Positions 32,700 through 42,452 of a stretch of DNA of 64,000 nt are shown in pieces. The notes beneath the pieces were generated by a model that did not search any database, had not been told where the DNA came from, and was given only the letters and a program-made list of their open reading frames with translations. The number at the start of each line of letters is the position of its first letter. The first letter of the stretch is position 1. Position numbers and translations under genes: made by a program. Origin of the DNA: Palsa-295 sp963785585 (GTDB lineage Bacteria > Acidobacteriota > Terriglobia > Acidiferrales > UBA7541); contig CAWAVW010000004.1 in NCBI GenBank assembly GCA_963785585.1, forward strand, positions 1,798,001 through 1,862,000. The letters run 5' to 3'.

Positions 32700-35465
32700 C
32701 TAGTTCGACTTCCCGCCGTACTGCTTTTCGAGTTGCGCGAACTCCGGCGTGCCCTGCAGGCTCGCCAAATCCGGGTCGCTCTTTGCATCCCGGAACGAAG
32801 TTCCCTTCTGCAACGCGAGTCGAAGCGATTTGAGCGCTTCCGCCTTGTGTCCGGCGAGCGCCTGCACTTCGGCATCCGTATAGATAATGTCCACGCTTTC
32901 CTTATCCACCGCTTTCGCTCGCGCGATGAACGTCAGTGACTCCGCGGCATTGCCTTTGTGCGCGTAATACAGCGCCAGGTTCATCAGCGCTTCTTCGCTT
33001 TGCGGATTCACTTGCAACGTCTTGTACGCGAGCTTGATGGCCTGATCGTACGTTTCATTGGCCTTGTCTTTTTGTCCGGCCATCCGGTACGCATCCGCCA
33101 GATTTCCGACGAACAGGTCGTTGTCCGGCGTTAGCTCCGCCGCCTTCTGAAACACTTTAATCGCATCGTCGTAGCGCTTCAGTTGGAAATAAGCGGTACC
33201 CAGATTTGTGTACGTGGATGCATAGTTCGGCACCAGCGCAATCGCCTTTTGAAATTGCGGTATGCTTTCTTCGTATTTTCCCTGCTGCATCAGCACGTAG
33301 CCCACGTTATCAAATCCGGCCGCGTTGTCCGGCTCCAGTTCCGTGATCTTACGGAACGCAGCGAGCGCCTTGTCGTAATCCCCCAGATGCCGGTACGCCT
33401 CGCCCAGGCTGTTGTAGTTCATCCAGTAGTATTCGTTGATCTGAATGGCCTTCTGATAGGACGCGATCGCTTCATCGCCGCGCCCGCTGTTCAGATACAC
33501 GCCGCCCAGCGTCAGGTATCCCTGATCGGAGTTCGGTTCGATTTTTAGCGCGCGTTGCAATTCCGCAATCGCTTCGGACGTCTTGCCGGTGGCTTGGTAC
33601 ACCTTGCCGAGCGAGAAGTGTACTTCCGCCGCATTGTCATTCAGACGCTGTGCCTGCTGCGCCGCCGAAAGCGCGCGGTCGGACCACAGCGGATCTTTCT
33701 TCACCGAATAAATCGCCAGGCTTGCGTCGGCCAGCCCTGAATATGCCAGCGCGAACGTGGGATCCTTGGCAATCGCCTGCTGGAAGAACTCCGCCGCGGC
33801 TTCTTCGTTCTTCACGTCTTGCTGCCCGCGCAGTGCATTGCGCCCGCGAAGGTACAGATCATACGCGGCGACGTTTTCGGTGGGATGCGCCGACGACAGC
33901 GCCAATTCTTCGCTGGAGGCCTTCACGTCGAGCGCGGTCACCAGTTGGCTTGAAATCTGATCTTCCATCGTCAGCAGGTCGTTCGGCACGCCTTCAAACT
34001 GCTTCGTCCAGACGCGCTTCCCTTCGGCCACGTTCTGCAGCGTCACAATAATCGCCATCCGCTCGGGCGTACCCTGAATTTCTCCGCTGATCAGCAGGTT
34101 CGAACCGAGCATTCGCGCGATCTTCTCCGGCTTGTCCTTCGGCGAAATTCGAGACATGTCCGCGTCCGACGCCAGCTTCAAATCCTTAATCTGAAACAAT
34201 TTCGCCGTCAGCGCCTCGTTCAGGCCCTCCGCCACATATCCAAGAGCGTCCTGATCGCCCAGGACGCGAAACGGCAGCACCGCCACGAATTTTCCGCTTT
34301 CGATCGGAGGAATGCCGCTCAGCGAATTCACGCCTTCGGTGATTCCCCCCTTGAAGCCCGGAATCAGGTGGCGAATCGGCGGAATCGCAAACAAAATCAG
34401 CAGCACCGCAACCACGCCCGAGGTGATCCACACCCATCTCTTGTTCGTGAACTGCGGCAGTTGAATTACGACGCTCTGCGAGTCTCCGCCGATACGTGAA
34501 AATCCCGCGCGCGAATTGCTCACGCCCGAGCTCGACCCCTGAATGTCCGCCAGAATCTCGTATGCGTTCTGGTAGCGGTCGTTCGGGTCGCGCTCCAGGC
34601 AGCGCATGATGATCCGCACCAGCCAGTTCGGCAGGTCGGGCTTGATCAGCTTCGGGTTCTTCGGCTTTTCCTGAATCCGCTGGTACATCACCTTCAGCGT
34701 GGATTCTCCGGTGAACGGCACGTCGCCAACCACCATCTCGTACAAGATCAATCCAAACGCATAGAGGTCCGCGCGATTGTCCGCCGGTTTCCCTTCCACC
34801 TGCTCCGGAGACATATACCGCGGCGTCCCCAGAAACGCGCCCGTGCGCGTCATTCCGATCGCGCCCTCTTCAAACGATTTCGCCAGTCCAAAATCGCAAA
34901 CGTAAATCTGGTCGTTTTTATCCACCAGCAGGTTCTGCGGCTTCAGGTCGCGATGGACGACCCCCTCGGCATGCGCCGCCGCGAGCGCATCCGCGATCTG
35001 CTTCGCGAAATTCAATATCCGGTCCAGCGGCATCTTCGGATTTTCGCGGATGATGTGCTGCAGGTCTTTTCCATCCACGTACGCCATGGAAATGAACCGC
35101 ATGCCGCCCACGTCGCCCATGTCGTGAATGCGCAGGATATTTTTGTGGGAAATCTTGCTGGCGAGAACCAATTCCTGCTTGAAGCGTTTGAGCGCGTCGG
35201 ATTGCCCGATGGCGCCCTCTCGCACCACCTTAATCGCTACCGTCCGGTCCAGTTCCTTGTCGTACGCCTTGTAAACCCGCCCCATGCCGCCCTGACCGAG
35301 CAGCGACTCCACCCGATACCGCGGTCCGAAATCGCTTCCCGGCGTGATGACCGTCGGATCGACGGCCTGCATGGTCACGTCATCGCCCATGGGCATGGGC
35401 GTACCGCAATGCGAGCAGGATTCAGCGAAGTCCGGGTTGACGGTTGTGCAGTGAGGGCAATTCAT
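32700..35465 (-). CDS. Membrane Ser/Thr protein kinase with zinc ribbon and TPR sensor region
   Basis: A 921-residue Hanks-type kinase. An N-terminal zinc ribbon is formed by CPHC (3-6) and CSHC (17-20). The kinase domain spans about 50-310: glycine loop LGQGGMGRVYKAY, Lys79 in VAIKVV, HRDLKPQN (Asp173) and DFG (Asp191). One transmembrane helix lies at about 344-366. The outside part begins with a TolB-N/FlgO-like domain (FVAVLPFRVLGDQDALGYVA, LLISGEIQGTPERMAIIVTL) and ends in about nine TPR repeats (for example AIAELQRALKIEPNSDQGYL). This layout is common in Acidobacteria. The ligand is unknown. A hairpin lies directly before the start codon. Confidence 0.95.
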   Translation of the reverse strand: MNCPHCTTVNPDFAESCSHCGTPMPMGDDVTMQAVDPTVITPGSDFGPRYRVESLLGQGGMGRVYKAYDKELDRTVAIKVVREGAIGQSDALKRFKQELVLASKISHKNILRIHDMGDVGGMRFISMAYVDGKDLQHIIRENPKMPLDRILNFAKQIADALAAAHAEGVVHRDLKPQNLLVDKNDQIYVCDFGLAKSFEEGAIGMTRTGAFLGTPRYMSPEQVEGKPADNRADLYAFGLILYEMVVGDVPFTGESTLKVMYQRIQEKPKNPKLIKPDLPNWLVRIIMRCLERDPNDRYQNAYEILADIQGSSSGVSNSRAGFSRIGGDSQSVVIQLPQFTNKRWVWITSGVVAVLLILFAIPPIRHLIPGFKGGITEGVNSLSGIPPIESGKFVAVLPFRVLGDQDALGYVAEGLNEALTAKLFQIKDLKLASDADMSRISPKDKPEKIARMLGSNLLISGEIQGTPERMAIIVTLQNVAEGKRVWTKQFEGVPNDLLTMEDQISSQLVTALDVKASSEELALSSAHPTENVAAYDLYLRGRNALRGQQDVKNEEAAAEFFQQAIAKDPTFALAYSGLADASLAIYSVKKDPLWSDRALSAAQQAQRLNDNAAEVHFSLGKVYQATGKTSEAIAELQRALKIEPNSDQGYLTLGGVYLNSGRGDEAIASYQKAIQINEYYWMNYNSLGEAYRHLGDYDKALAAFRKITELEPDNAAGFDNVGYVLMQQGKYEESIPQFQKAIALVPNYASTYTNLGTAYFQLKRYDDAIKVFQKAAELTPDNDLFVGNLADAYRMAGQKDKANETYDQAIKLAYKTLQVNPQSEEALMNLALYYAHKGNAAESLTFIARAKAVDKESVDIIYTDAEVQALAGHKAEALKSLRLALQKGTSFRDAKSDPDLASLQGTPEFAQLEKQYGGKSN

Positions 35466-35471
35466 CTAGAA

Positions 35472-35490
35472 AACCGCCATAAAGGCGGTT
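35472..35490 (-). promoter_or_regulatory. Hairpin next to the kinase start codon
   Basis: Perfect 7-bp stem AACCGCC/GGCGGTT with a 5-nt loop. On the minus strand its 3' arm GGCGGTT ends 6 nt before the kinase ATG, in the position of the ribosome site, so it may lower translation. Confidence 0.4.
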
Positions 35491-35625
35491 AGACCTGGTT
35501 CCGTTCCAAATTATCGTGCATCCCCTCGGCACCTGCAAGGGTTATGTATTGCAACGAGATAAAGCAGTTCCAATACGGGTATCGGGCCAGATAGACTCAT
35601 ACCGCGCGCGCTTTTCTGAGGACGA

Positions 35626-36555
35626 ATGCTCGGCACTCCACTCCACATGTGGCTCATCTTCGCGGTCGTCACCCTCGCCGCTCTCGCTCTGGATCTGGGC
35701 GTTTTCCATCGCAAGAATCACCAGATTCAGGTCCGCGAAGCGCTGCTCGAAAGCGCCGGATGGATTGCCGTTTCCTTGCTCTTCAACCTCTGGATTTATT
35801 GGACGCTCGGTCCGGCGTCTGGTCTCGAGTTCCTTACCGGCTACCTGGTGGAAAAATCGCTCAGCGTGGACAACATTTTCGTCTTCCTGCTGATCTTTCA
35901 GGCCTTCCGTGTTCCCGCGAAGGCCCAGCACAAAGTTTTATTTTACGGAGTCGCGGGAGCTCTCGTGATGCGCGCCGTTTTCGTTCTTGCCGGCGTGGAG
36001 CTGCTGCAATATTTCCACTCGGTGCTGTATCTGTTCGGCGCGTTTCTGTTGATTACCGGACTGAAGATGTTTTTCTCGAGCGATCGCGCCATTCGCCCCG
36101 ATAGCAACTGGCTGGTCCGAGCGGCGCGAAAAGTGATGCCGGTCGCTGACGATTACGATGGCGACGAATTCGTCATCAAGCGCGGCGGCAGGCGCTTCGC
36201 CACGCACTTGCTGCTCGCTCTCGTTGCCGTCGAAGCGATGGATATCATTTTCGCCGTGGACTCCGTGCCGGCCGTGCTCGCCATCACTCGCAACACGTTT
36301 ATCGTTTACTCCTCAAACGCGTTCGCCATCCTCGGCCTTCGCGCCATGTATTTCGCGCTCGCCGATCTGCTGCCGCGATTTCGGTTCCTGCATCAGGGCC
36401 TGGCCGCGATTCTCGTTTTCGTTGGCGCAAAAATGATTGCCAGCGAAAAGTTTCCTGTTCCTTCGGTCGTTTCGTTAGGTGTGATTGCGGGGATTCTGGC
36501 AATTACGGTGATCGCCTCGCTGGCTTTTCCGAAGAGGGCCAATCGGAAGCCCTGA
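35626..36555 (+). CDS. TerC-family integral membrane protein
   Basis: A 309-residue protein with eight or nine transmembrane helices. It is recognised by the paired acidic motifs: FLTGYLVEKSLSVDNIFVFL in the first half and VEAMDIIFAVDSVPAVLAIT in the second, the Asp/Glu-rich sites that bind metal in this family. TerC proteins are linked to tellurite resistance and, for the YceF/Alx members, to manganese export, often delivering metal to exoenzymes. The region upstream was read for a yybP-ykoY manganese riboswitch and none was seen. It is divergent from the kinase gene. Confidence 0.93.
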   Translation: MLGTPLHMWLIFAVVTLAALALDLGVFHRKNHQIQVREALLESAGWIAVSLLFNLWIYWTLGPASGLEFLTGYLVEKSLSVDNIFVFLLIFQAFRVPAKAQHKVLFYGVAGALVMRAVFVLAGVELLQYFHSVLYLFGAFLLITGLKMFFSSDRAIRPDSNWLVRAARKVMPVADDYDGDEFVIKRGGRRFATHLLLALVAVEAMDIIFAVDSVPAVLAITRNTFIVYSSNAFAILGLRAMYFALADLLPRFRFLHQGLAAILVFVGAKMIASEKFPVPSVVSLGVIAGILAITVIASLAFPKRANRKP

Positions 36556-36583
36556 CCGGATTGCCGAATCGAGGGCGATGCGG

Positions 36584-38029
36584 CTACGACAATTTCAACA
36601 CGAGAATGCGCGGCTCCGTCATTTCCTCGATCGCGTAACGCAGTCCTTCGCGCCCCATGCCGGAGTCCTTCACTCCTCCGTAAGGCATGTGGTCGATCCG
36701 GAACGACGACATGTCGTCCGCAATCACTCCGCCCACCTCGAGCTCCTCGAACGCCTTGAACAGCAGTTTTGAATTGTTCGTGAACACCGCCGCCTGTAAG
36801 CCAAACGCCGAGTCGTTCACCATTCGAATGGCATCGGGGAATTCGTCATACGGCTCCACGCTCACCACCGGAGCAAACACTTCCTGGCAGCTCACTTTCA
36901 TTTCGCGCTTTGTTCCGGTCAGCACAGTGGGAGCCAGCACCGAGCCTTGGCGCGTTCCGCCGGTTTCCACTTTCGCGCCGGCAGCCACCGCTTCCTCGAT
37001 CCATGTCTCCGCTCGTCGTGCGGCATCCTCGCTGATCATCGGCCCCACATCGGTCGTTTCATCGAGCGGATTGCCAACTTTCAGTTTTCGCGCGCCTTCG
37101 ATTAGCCGCGCCAGAAACTCGGCGTAAGCGAGCCTCTGCACAAAAATCCGCTGCACCGAAATGCAGCTCTGCCCCGCATAAGCAAATCCGCCGGCGACGC
37201 ATTTCTCAGCCGCTGTTTTCATGTCGGCGTCGGAATGAACGATCACCGCCGCGTTTCCGCCAAGCTCGAGCGTCACTTTCTTCTTGCCTGATTTCAGCTT
37301 CAGCGCCCAACCCACCGGAACGCTTCCGGTGAATGACAGCATCTTCAGACGGTCGTCCGCCACCAGTCGCTCGGCTTCGGCATTTGCCAGCGGCAGCACG
37401 TTAAATCCCCCCGGAGTGAATCCGGATTTCTCGACGACCTCCGCCAGCAATAACGACGTAAGCGGCGTTTGCGGCGCCGGCTTCAGCACCACCGTGCATC
37501 CCGCGGCAATGGCGGGAGCGACCTTGTGCGCCACCAGATTCAGCGGGAAATTAAACGGCGTGATCGCCAGGATCGGACCCAGCGCGAACCGCCGTGCGAT
37601 TCCGGCGCGGTCCGCCGTCGAACTCTGCCAATCGAGCGGCAGCCACTCGCCGCCAATCCGCATCGATTCCTCCGCGGCCACCGCGAAGGTAAATATTCCG
37701 CGATCGACTTCCGCGCGCGCTGTTTTCAGCGGCTTCCCCGCTTCCAGCGTAATCAACGCGGCAAACTCCTCGCGCCGTTCGCGAATGCCTTCCGAAATTG
37801 CGCGAAGGATTCGCTGTTTCTCGAAGCTCGGAAGTTTTCGCGTTACCTGAAAGGCTCGTTCGGCAGCTTTCACCGCAGCTTCGGCATCGGCGGCCGTCGC
37901 GCGATACGTCGCGCCGACGATCGCTCCATCGAATGGCGAACGCACCTCCACACGATCACCCGACGCGGCCCATTTTCCGTCGAGGAAATAATTCCAGGTT
38001 TTCACCGGTATTTTTGAGGAGTTCGACAC
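36584..38029 (-). CDS. NAD(P)-dependent aldehyde dehydrogenase (second of the cluster)
   Basis: A 481-residue ALDH. The GTG at 38027-38029 follows GGGGAT by 6 nt; an ATG at 38050 is possible. Catalytic parts are readable: FNFPLNLVAHKVAPAIAAGC, LSFTGSVPVGW, the general base Glu in VTLELGGNAAVIV and the nucleophile Cys in AYAGQSCISVQRIFV. The GQSCISVQ context belongs to the glyceraldehyde-3-phosphate/lactaldehyde-type ALDH branch more than to the betaine-aldehyde branch. The substrate is not predictable; a semialdehyde is likely from its place at the end of the amine-catabolic gene run. Confidence 0.93.
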   Translation of the reverse strand: MSNSSKIPVKTWNYFLDGKWAASGDRVEVRSPFDGAIVGATYRATAADAEAAVKAAERAFQVTRKLPSFEKQRILRAISEGIRERREEFAALITLEAGKPLKTARAEVDRGIFTFAVAAEESMRIGGEWLPLDWQSSTADRAGIARRFALGPILAITPFNFPLNLVAHKVAPAIAAGCTVVLKPAPQTPLTSLLLAEVVEKSGFTPGGFNVLPLANAEAERLVADDRLKMLSFTGSVPVGWALKLKSGKKKVTLELGGNAAVIVHSDADMKTAAEKCVAGGFAYAGQSCISVQRIFVQRLAYAEFLARLIEGARKLKVGNPLDETTDVGPMISEDAARRAETWIEEAVAAGAKVETGGTRQGSVLAPTVLTGTKREMKVSCQEVFAPVVSVEPYDEFPDAIRMVNDSAFGLQAAVFTNNSKLLFKAFEELEVGGVIADDMSSFRIDHMPYGGVKDSGMGREGLRYAIEEMTEPRILVLKLS

Positions 38030-38083
38030 GATGATCCCCAGGTGGAACAACGAAGCGCCAACCGCAATTCGAAAGTCCTTCCG

Positions 38084-39448
38084 CTATGCTCGGCGCGAAC
38101 CCGCTTCTACGGGAACTTCCGCCACACTTGCCAGCGCGGCTTCCAAAATGTCCAGTCCTTCGTCGAACTGTTCATCGCTAATCACCAGCGGCACCAGCAA
38201 CCGCAGCACGTTTCCGTAGCTGCCGGCCGAAAGCAGAATCAATCCGTGGTCGCGGCAATAGCGCAGTACTTTCTCGGTCTCTTCCTTGGCCGGCTCGCGC
38301 GTCTCGCTTGACTTTACCAGCTCGAGCGCGCGCATCGCCCCCAGCCCGCGCGAATCGCCAATCAGCGCCCAGCGCTTTTTCCACTCGCGCGAACGCGTTT
38401 CAAACACTTCGCCCAGTTTCTGCGCCCGCGCCGATAGATTCTCGCGCTCCATCGTTTCGATCGACGCCAGCGCCGCCGCGCACGCCAGCGGATTCCCGCC
38501 GTACGTGCCCCCCAACCCGCCGACGCCCGGCGCGTCCATAATCTCCGCGCGTCCGGTAACGGCGGCCAGCGGCAGTCCGGCGGCAATCGATTTGGCGCTG
38601 ATCAGCAGGTCCGGCACGATTCCGTAATATTCCGATGCAAACATCGTCCCCGTCCGGCCAAATCCGGTCTGCACTTCGTCGGCGATGAATAAAATCCCGT
38701 GCTTCCGGCAAATTTCCTGCACCACGGTGTAAAACTCGCGCGGAGGCGCTACGAATCCGCCCTCGCCCAGCACCGGCTCCACCACAACCGCGGCCACCGA
38801 CTCCGACGCCACCAGCCGCTTGAACGAATCCTCCAGATGATGCGCGCAGAAAACATTGCACGAGGGAAACTTCAGGGAATACGAGCATCGGTAGCAATAC
38901 GCATACGGAATCCGGTAAATCTCGCCCGCAAACGGCTCAAAGCCGGCCTTATAAGGATGCGTCTTGCTCGTCAGCGACATCGCCAGCATCGTCCGCCCGT
39001 GAAACGCATCCTCGAAACAAATGATCGCCTGCCGCTTCGTGTACGTCCGCGCGATCTTCACCGCATTTTCAATCGCTTCCGCGCCGCTGTTCACCAGCAC
39101 TGTTTTCTTCGCGAATTTCCCCGGCGTCAGCGAATTCAGCTTTTCCGCCAGCTCCACATATTTTGCGTATGGCGCGACGCTGAAGCACGTGTGCAGAAAC
39201 GCGTCGAGCTGCTCGCGCAGCGCCGCCACCACGCGCGGCGCGCGATGCCCCACGTTCAACACGCCGATTCCGCCCGCAAAATCGAGGAAGCGATTCCCGT
39301 CCACGTCCTCCAGCACCGCGCCTTCCGCCCGTGCCGCAAACAGCGGCGTCGCGTGCGACACCCCGCGCGGCACGGCGGCCTCGCGGCGTTTCATGAGTTC
39401 AATCGACTTCGGCCCCGGTATTGCCGTTTTCAGTTGAATGGTTCGCAT
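38084..39448 (-). CDS. Class III aminotransferase, GabT-like
   Basis: A 454-residue PLP enzyme of the 4-aminobutyrate aminotransferase group, converting an omega-amino acid plus 2-oxoglutarate to a semialdehyde plus glutamate. Motifs are LDFAGGIGVLNVGH, the PLP phosphate site VNSGAEAIENAVKIAR, CFEDAFHGRT, ILFIADEVQTGFGRTG and the PLP lysine in LLISAKSIAAGLPL. An insert YAYCYRCSYSLKFPSCNVFC adds four cysteines. This insert is typical of one GabT subgroup and may bind a metal or cluster. It starts 1 bp after the preceding ALDH stops. Confidence 0.92.
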   Translation of the reverse strand: MRTIQLKTAIPGPKSIELMKRREAAVPRGVSHATPLFAARAEGAVLEDVDGNRFLDFAGGIGVLNVGHRAPRVVAALREQLDAFLHTCFSVAPYAKYVELAEKLNSLTPGKFAKKTVLVNSGAEAIENAVKIARTYTKRQAIICFEDAFHGRTMLAMSLTSKTHPYKAGFEPFAGEIYRIPYAYCYRCSYSLKFPSCNVFCAHHLEDSFKRLVASESVAAVVVEPVLGEGGFVAPPREFYTVVQEICRKHGILFIADEVQTGFGRTGTMFASEYYGIVPDLLISAKSIAAGLPLAAVTGRAEIMDAPGVGGLGGTYGGNPLACAAALASIETMERENLSARAQKLGEVFETRSREWKKRWALIGDSRGLGAMRALELVKSSETREPAKEETEKVLRYCRDHGLILLSAGSYGNVLRLLVPLVISDEQFDEGLDILEAALASVAEVPVEAGSRRA

Positions 39449-39449
39449 G

Positions 39450-40907
39450 TTAGTACCAGCCGATCGGTTGTTCGTTCAGGTTAATGTGAACTTGCTTGGT
39501 TTCGAGATACTCTTCGATGCCCCACGGTCCGAGTTCACGGCCAAATCCCGATTGCTTGAATCCGCCCCACGGCGCTTCCACGTACGTGGGCTGCATGTGA
39601 TTCACCCACACGATTCCCGCCCGGAGCGCTTTCACCACGCGAAAAGCGCGGAAAATATCGCGCGACCAGACTGCCGCCGCCAAACCAAACGGCGTGTCGT
39701 TGGCAATCCGGATTGCTTCGGCCTCATCTTTAAAGGGAATCACCGTCGCCACCGGGCCAAAAATCTCTTCCCGCGAAATCCGCGCCGAATTGTCCACGTC
39801 GTAAAAAATCGTCGGCTCCACGTAATAACCCTTGCTGAACGCCTTCGCGCGCCCGCCACCCGCCGCCACTTTCGCTTCGCCCTTGCCGATTTCCTGGTAC
39901 GACAGCACACGATCGTATTGTTCTTTGCTCACCAGCGGACCCATTTTCGTTTCGCGTTCCAGCGGCGCGCCCAGCTTGATCGTTTTCGCTTTCGCCGCCA
40001 TCGCATCCACAAATTTTGTGTAGATCGATTTCTCCACCAGGATGCGGCTTCCGGCCGAGCAGACTTCCCCTTGATTGATGAACACGCCGAACAGCGCGCC
40101 ATCGATGGCCGCTTCGAAATCCGCTTCGGCGAAAAATATATTCGGCGACTTCCCGCCCAGCTCCAGCGTCACGCGCTTCACCGTATCCGCCGCCATCTTC
40201 ACAATGGCCTTGCCCACCGGAGCGCTTCCCGTGAACGCCACCTTATTCACATCCGGATGCTTCACCAGCGGCGCACCCGCGGCTTCGCCAAGTCCCGTTA
40301 CGATATTCACCACGCCCGGCGGCAATCCCGCTTCGTTCAAGTAAGACGCAAATTCAAGTACCGTGAGCGGTGTCTGCTCCGCCGGTTTCAATACACAGGT
40401 GGCGCCCGCGGCAATCGCCGGGGCCAGCTTCCATGCCGCCATCAGCAGCGGATAGTTCCACGGAATAATTTGCGCCGCCACGCCAATCGGCTCGCGCAAC
40501 GAAAGGCTCAGAGCGTTGTCCGGCACCGGATTCACATGCCCGAGAACCTTCGTCGCCATGCCCGCGTAGTATTCGAAGCACGTCGCGGCGTCGGCCATGT
40601 CGTATTCGGCTTCGACGATCGGCTTTCCCGAATTGCGCGCTTCGAGCTCCGCCAGCGAAGCTGTTTCTTTGCGGATTCGCTCGGCCAGCCGGAACAAAAT
40701 CCGTCCGCGCTCCTGCGCCGTTGTTTGCGGCCAGGCGCCGCCATCAAACGCCGCCCGCGCCGCCGCCACCGCGCGATTTACGTCGGCCTCGTCGCCTGCG
40801 GGAACTTCGGCAATCACTTGCTCGGTGGAAGGATCCATCACCGGCAGAAATGTCCCGCTGTGCCCGTCCACAAATTCGCCGTTGATGTACAGCTTGTACC
40901 GCTTCAT
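39450..40907 (-). CDS. NAD-dependent aldehyde dehydrogenase, aminoaldehyde type
   Basis: A 485-residue ALDH of the betaine-aldehyde/4-aminobutyraldehyde branch. It has PWNYPLLMAAWKLAPAIAAG, VAFTGSAPVGKAIV, general base Glu in VTLELGGKSPNIFFA, nucleophile Cys in FINQGEVCSAGSRILVE and EEIFGPVATVIPF. The GEVCSAGSR context is that of PatD/PuuC/BetB enzymes that oxidise omega-aminoaldehydes, which fits polyamine breakdown next to an aminotransferase and a permease. Its ATG overlaps the permease stop (ATGA), so the two are coupled. Confidence 0.94.
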   Translation of the reverse strand: MKRYKLYINGEFVDGHSGTFLPVMDPSTEQVIAEVPAGDEADVNRAVAAARAAFDGGAWPQTTAQERGRILFRLAERIRKETASLAELEARNSGKPIVEAEYDMADAATCFEYYAGMATKVLGHVNPVPDNALSLSLREPIGVAAQIIPWNYPLLMAAWKLAPAIAAGATCVLKPAEQTPLTVLEFASYLNEAGLPPGVVNIVTGLGEAAGAPLVKHPDVNKVAFTGSAPVGKAIVKMAADTVKRVTLELGGKSPNIFFAEADFEAAIDGALFGVFINQGEVCSAGSRILVEKSIYTKFVDAMAAKAKTIKLGAPLERETKMGPLVSKEQYDRVLSYQEIGKGEAKVAAGGGRAKAFSKGYYVEPTIFYDVDNSARISREEIFGPVATVIPFKDEAEAIRIANDTPFGLAAAVWSRDIFRAFRVVKALRAGIVWVNHMQPTYVEAPWGGFKQSGFGRELGPWGIEEYLETKQVHINLNEQPIGWY

Positions 40908-42385
40908 CGTGCATCCCCTTGCGACGGAACTTCGGCGTGCGCCACCGCCCCGAGCGACGGCGCGCGCCGCGAATTAAACACAAAAAAGAAAGCGCCCAGT
41001 CCGAGCAGCCCTACGCATCCCGCTGCCATTTTCAATTCGAAAAGCCAAGTGCTTTGATCCGCGGGCGGCAAAAACGCCACGCACATTCCAATCGCCGTCG
41101 TTGCAAACCCCGAAATCCCCGCCAGCCACAGCGTCCCTCGCCCATAATGCCCGGCAGGCCGCGGCTCGCGCGCCGCAATCAATATGATCGCGCCATACAT
41201 ATAAAGGAACGGCACCAGCTGCAGCACCACCGCCAGCGACAGCAAAAGCTTATAGGCCTGATCGACCGACGAACCCACAAAACTCACCAGCAAAAACGCC
41301 GTGGTCATCACGCCCTGAACGATTAACGCCACATACGGCGTATCGAACTTCGGATGAATTTTCCCCAGGCCGCTCGGCAGGTAACTATCGAGCCCCGCCA
41401 CAAACGGGATTCGCGCCGAACCGGACAGCCATGCCGACGTCGTCCCCGCTATCGCAAACGTTAAAACCAGCGCCACCACCGGCACAATCCAAAGCACCGA
41501 CAATTTTGCCGCCATGCTTTGCACCGCCTGCAGAATCCCCTGCACCGCGCCGATCTCTTTCTGCGGCACAGCCAACAGCAGCGAAAGCGTCGCCGCTACG
41601 TACAAAATCCCAGACAGAATCCCGCCCCAGAAAACCGCGCGCGGCACATTCTTTTTCGGTTCCTCAATCTCGTCGCCCATCACCGACGCGAGTTCCAGTC
41701 CGACCAGCCCGAAACAAATAAATCCAAACGAATTGATCAGATGCCAGTCGGCGCCGCGTACGCTGAAATCAACCGCCTGCATCGTCCCGCCATGCGAACG
41801 CAACACCCCCAGCGCCAATCCCACCAGCACAACCGTTGTTACCGCCGTCCCGATTCCGCCGAGGTTATTGATCCACTTTCCGACGCTCAGTCCCCGGATG
41901 TTCAGCCAGATCATCACCCACAGCAGCACCACCGACATGCCGGCCACATACGTCTTATCGCCGCCGAGCGCCTGCATTCGGCCGCCGCCCACGTACACCG
42001 AAATCCCCACGACGATCACCAGCAGCGTCGGAATGTAAAAAATATTGTTCGTCCAGTAGCACCAACCCGAAATGAATCCGTGGAAATCCCCAAAAAACTT
42101 CTTGGTCCACAGGTAGATGCCGCCTTCCTGCGGATAGCGGTTCGAAAGCTCCACGACCGCCAGACCCTGCGGCCAGAAAAAAAACAGCAGCGCCAGCATC
42201 CACAGCCAAATCGTTACCGGACCGTCCGCCGCGATGACCGGCACGACATTCAGATTCGCCACCGCAACCACAAACAGCAGCACCAGATCCCCCTGGCCGA
42301 GCGCCCGCTTCAGATGAACGGCGCCGGGTGCCGCACTCGGTTGGTCTGCCAGAAATTCCTCCGCCCACTGCAGATTCGTCGTCAC
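40904..42385 (-). CDS. APC-superfamily amino acid/amine permease
   Basis: A 493-residue transporter with about twelve transmembrane helices. The family signature is in the first helices (GQGDLVLLFVVAVANLNVVP) and in ELSNRYPQEGGIYLWTKKFF, which corresponds to the substrate-binding TM3 region of glutamate/GABA and putrescine-type APC permeases. Further helices include FICFGLVGLELASVMGDEIE. It imports an amino acid or amine for the enzymes encoded around it. The permease lies between the aminotransferase (66 bp upstream) and the coupled ALDH. Confidence 0.92.
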   Translation of the reverse strand: MTTNLQWAEEFLADQPSAAPGAVHLKRALGQGDLVLLFVVAVANLNVVPVIAADGPVTIWLWMLALLFFFWPQGLAVVELSNRYPQEGGIYLWTKKFFGDFHGFISGWCYWTNNIFYIPTLLVIVVGISVYVGGGRMQALGGDKTYVAGMSVVLLWVMIWLNIRGLSVGKWINNLGGIGTAVTTVVLVGLALGVLRSHGGTMQAVDFSVRGADWHLINSFGFICFGLVGLELASVMGDEIEEPKKNVPRAVFWGGILSGILYVAATLSLLLAVPQKEIGAVQGILQAVQSMAAKLSVLWIVPVVALVLTFAIAGTTSAWLSGSARIPFVAGLDSYLPSGLGKIHPKFDTPYVALIVQGVMTTAFLLVSFVGSSVDQAYKLLLSLAVVLQLVPFLYMYGAIILIAAREPRPAGHYGRGTLWLAGISGFATTAIGMCVAFLPPADQSTWLFELKMAAGCVGLLGLGAFFFVFNSRRAPSLGAVAHAEVPSQGDAR

Positions 42386-42452
42386 TCACGCCGCATGGGA
42401 AAACCCGCAGGCGACGAGCGGGCGCAACCGCCGGCCCGCCGCCCGCGAATCT

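Noticed and set aside
32393..32875. A 160-codon minus-strand ORF below the kinase gene
   Set aside because: It overlaps the 3' end of the kinase gene in another frame and has shadow-frame composition.
35491..35625. A yybP-ykoY manganese riboswitch before the TerC gene
   Set aside because: TerC genes often carry one, but I could not find its conserved loops or a three-way junction in this short leader.
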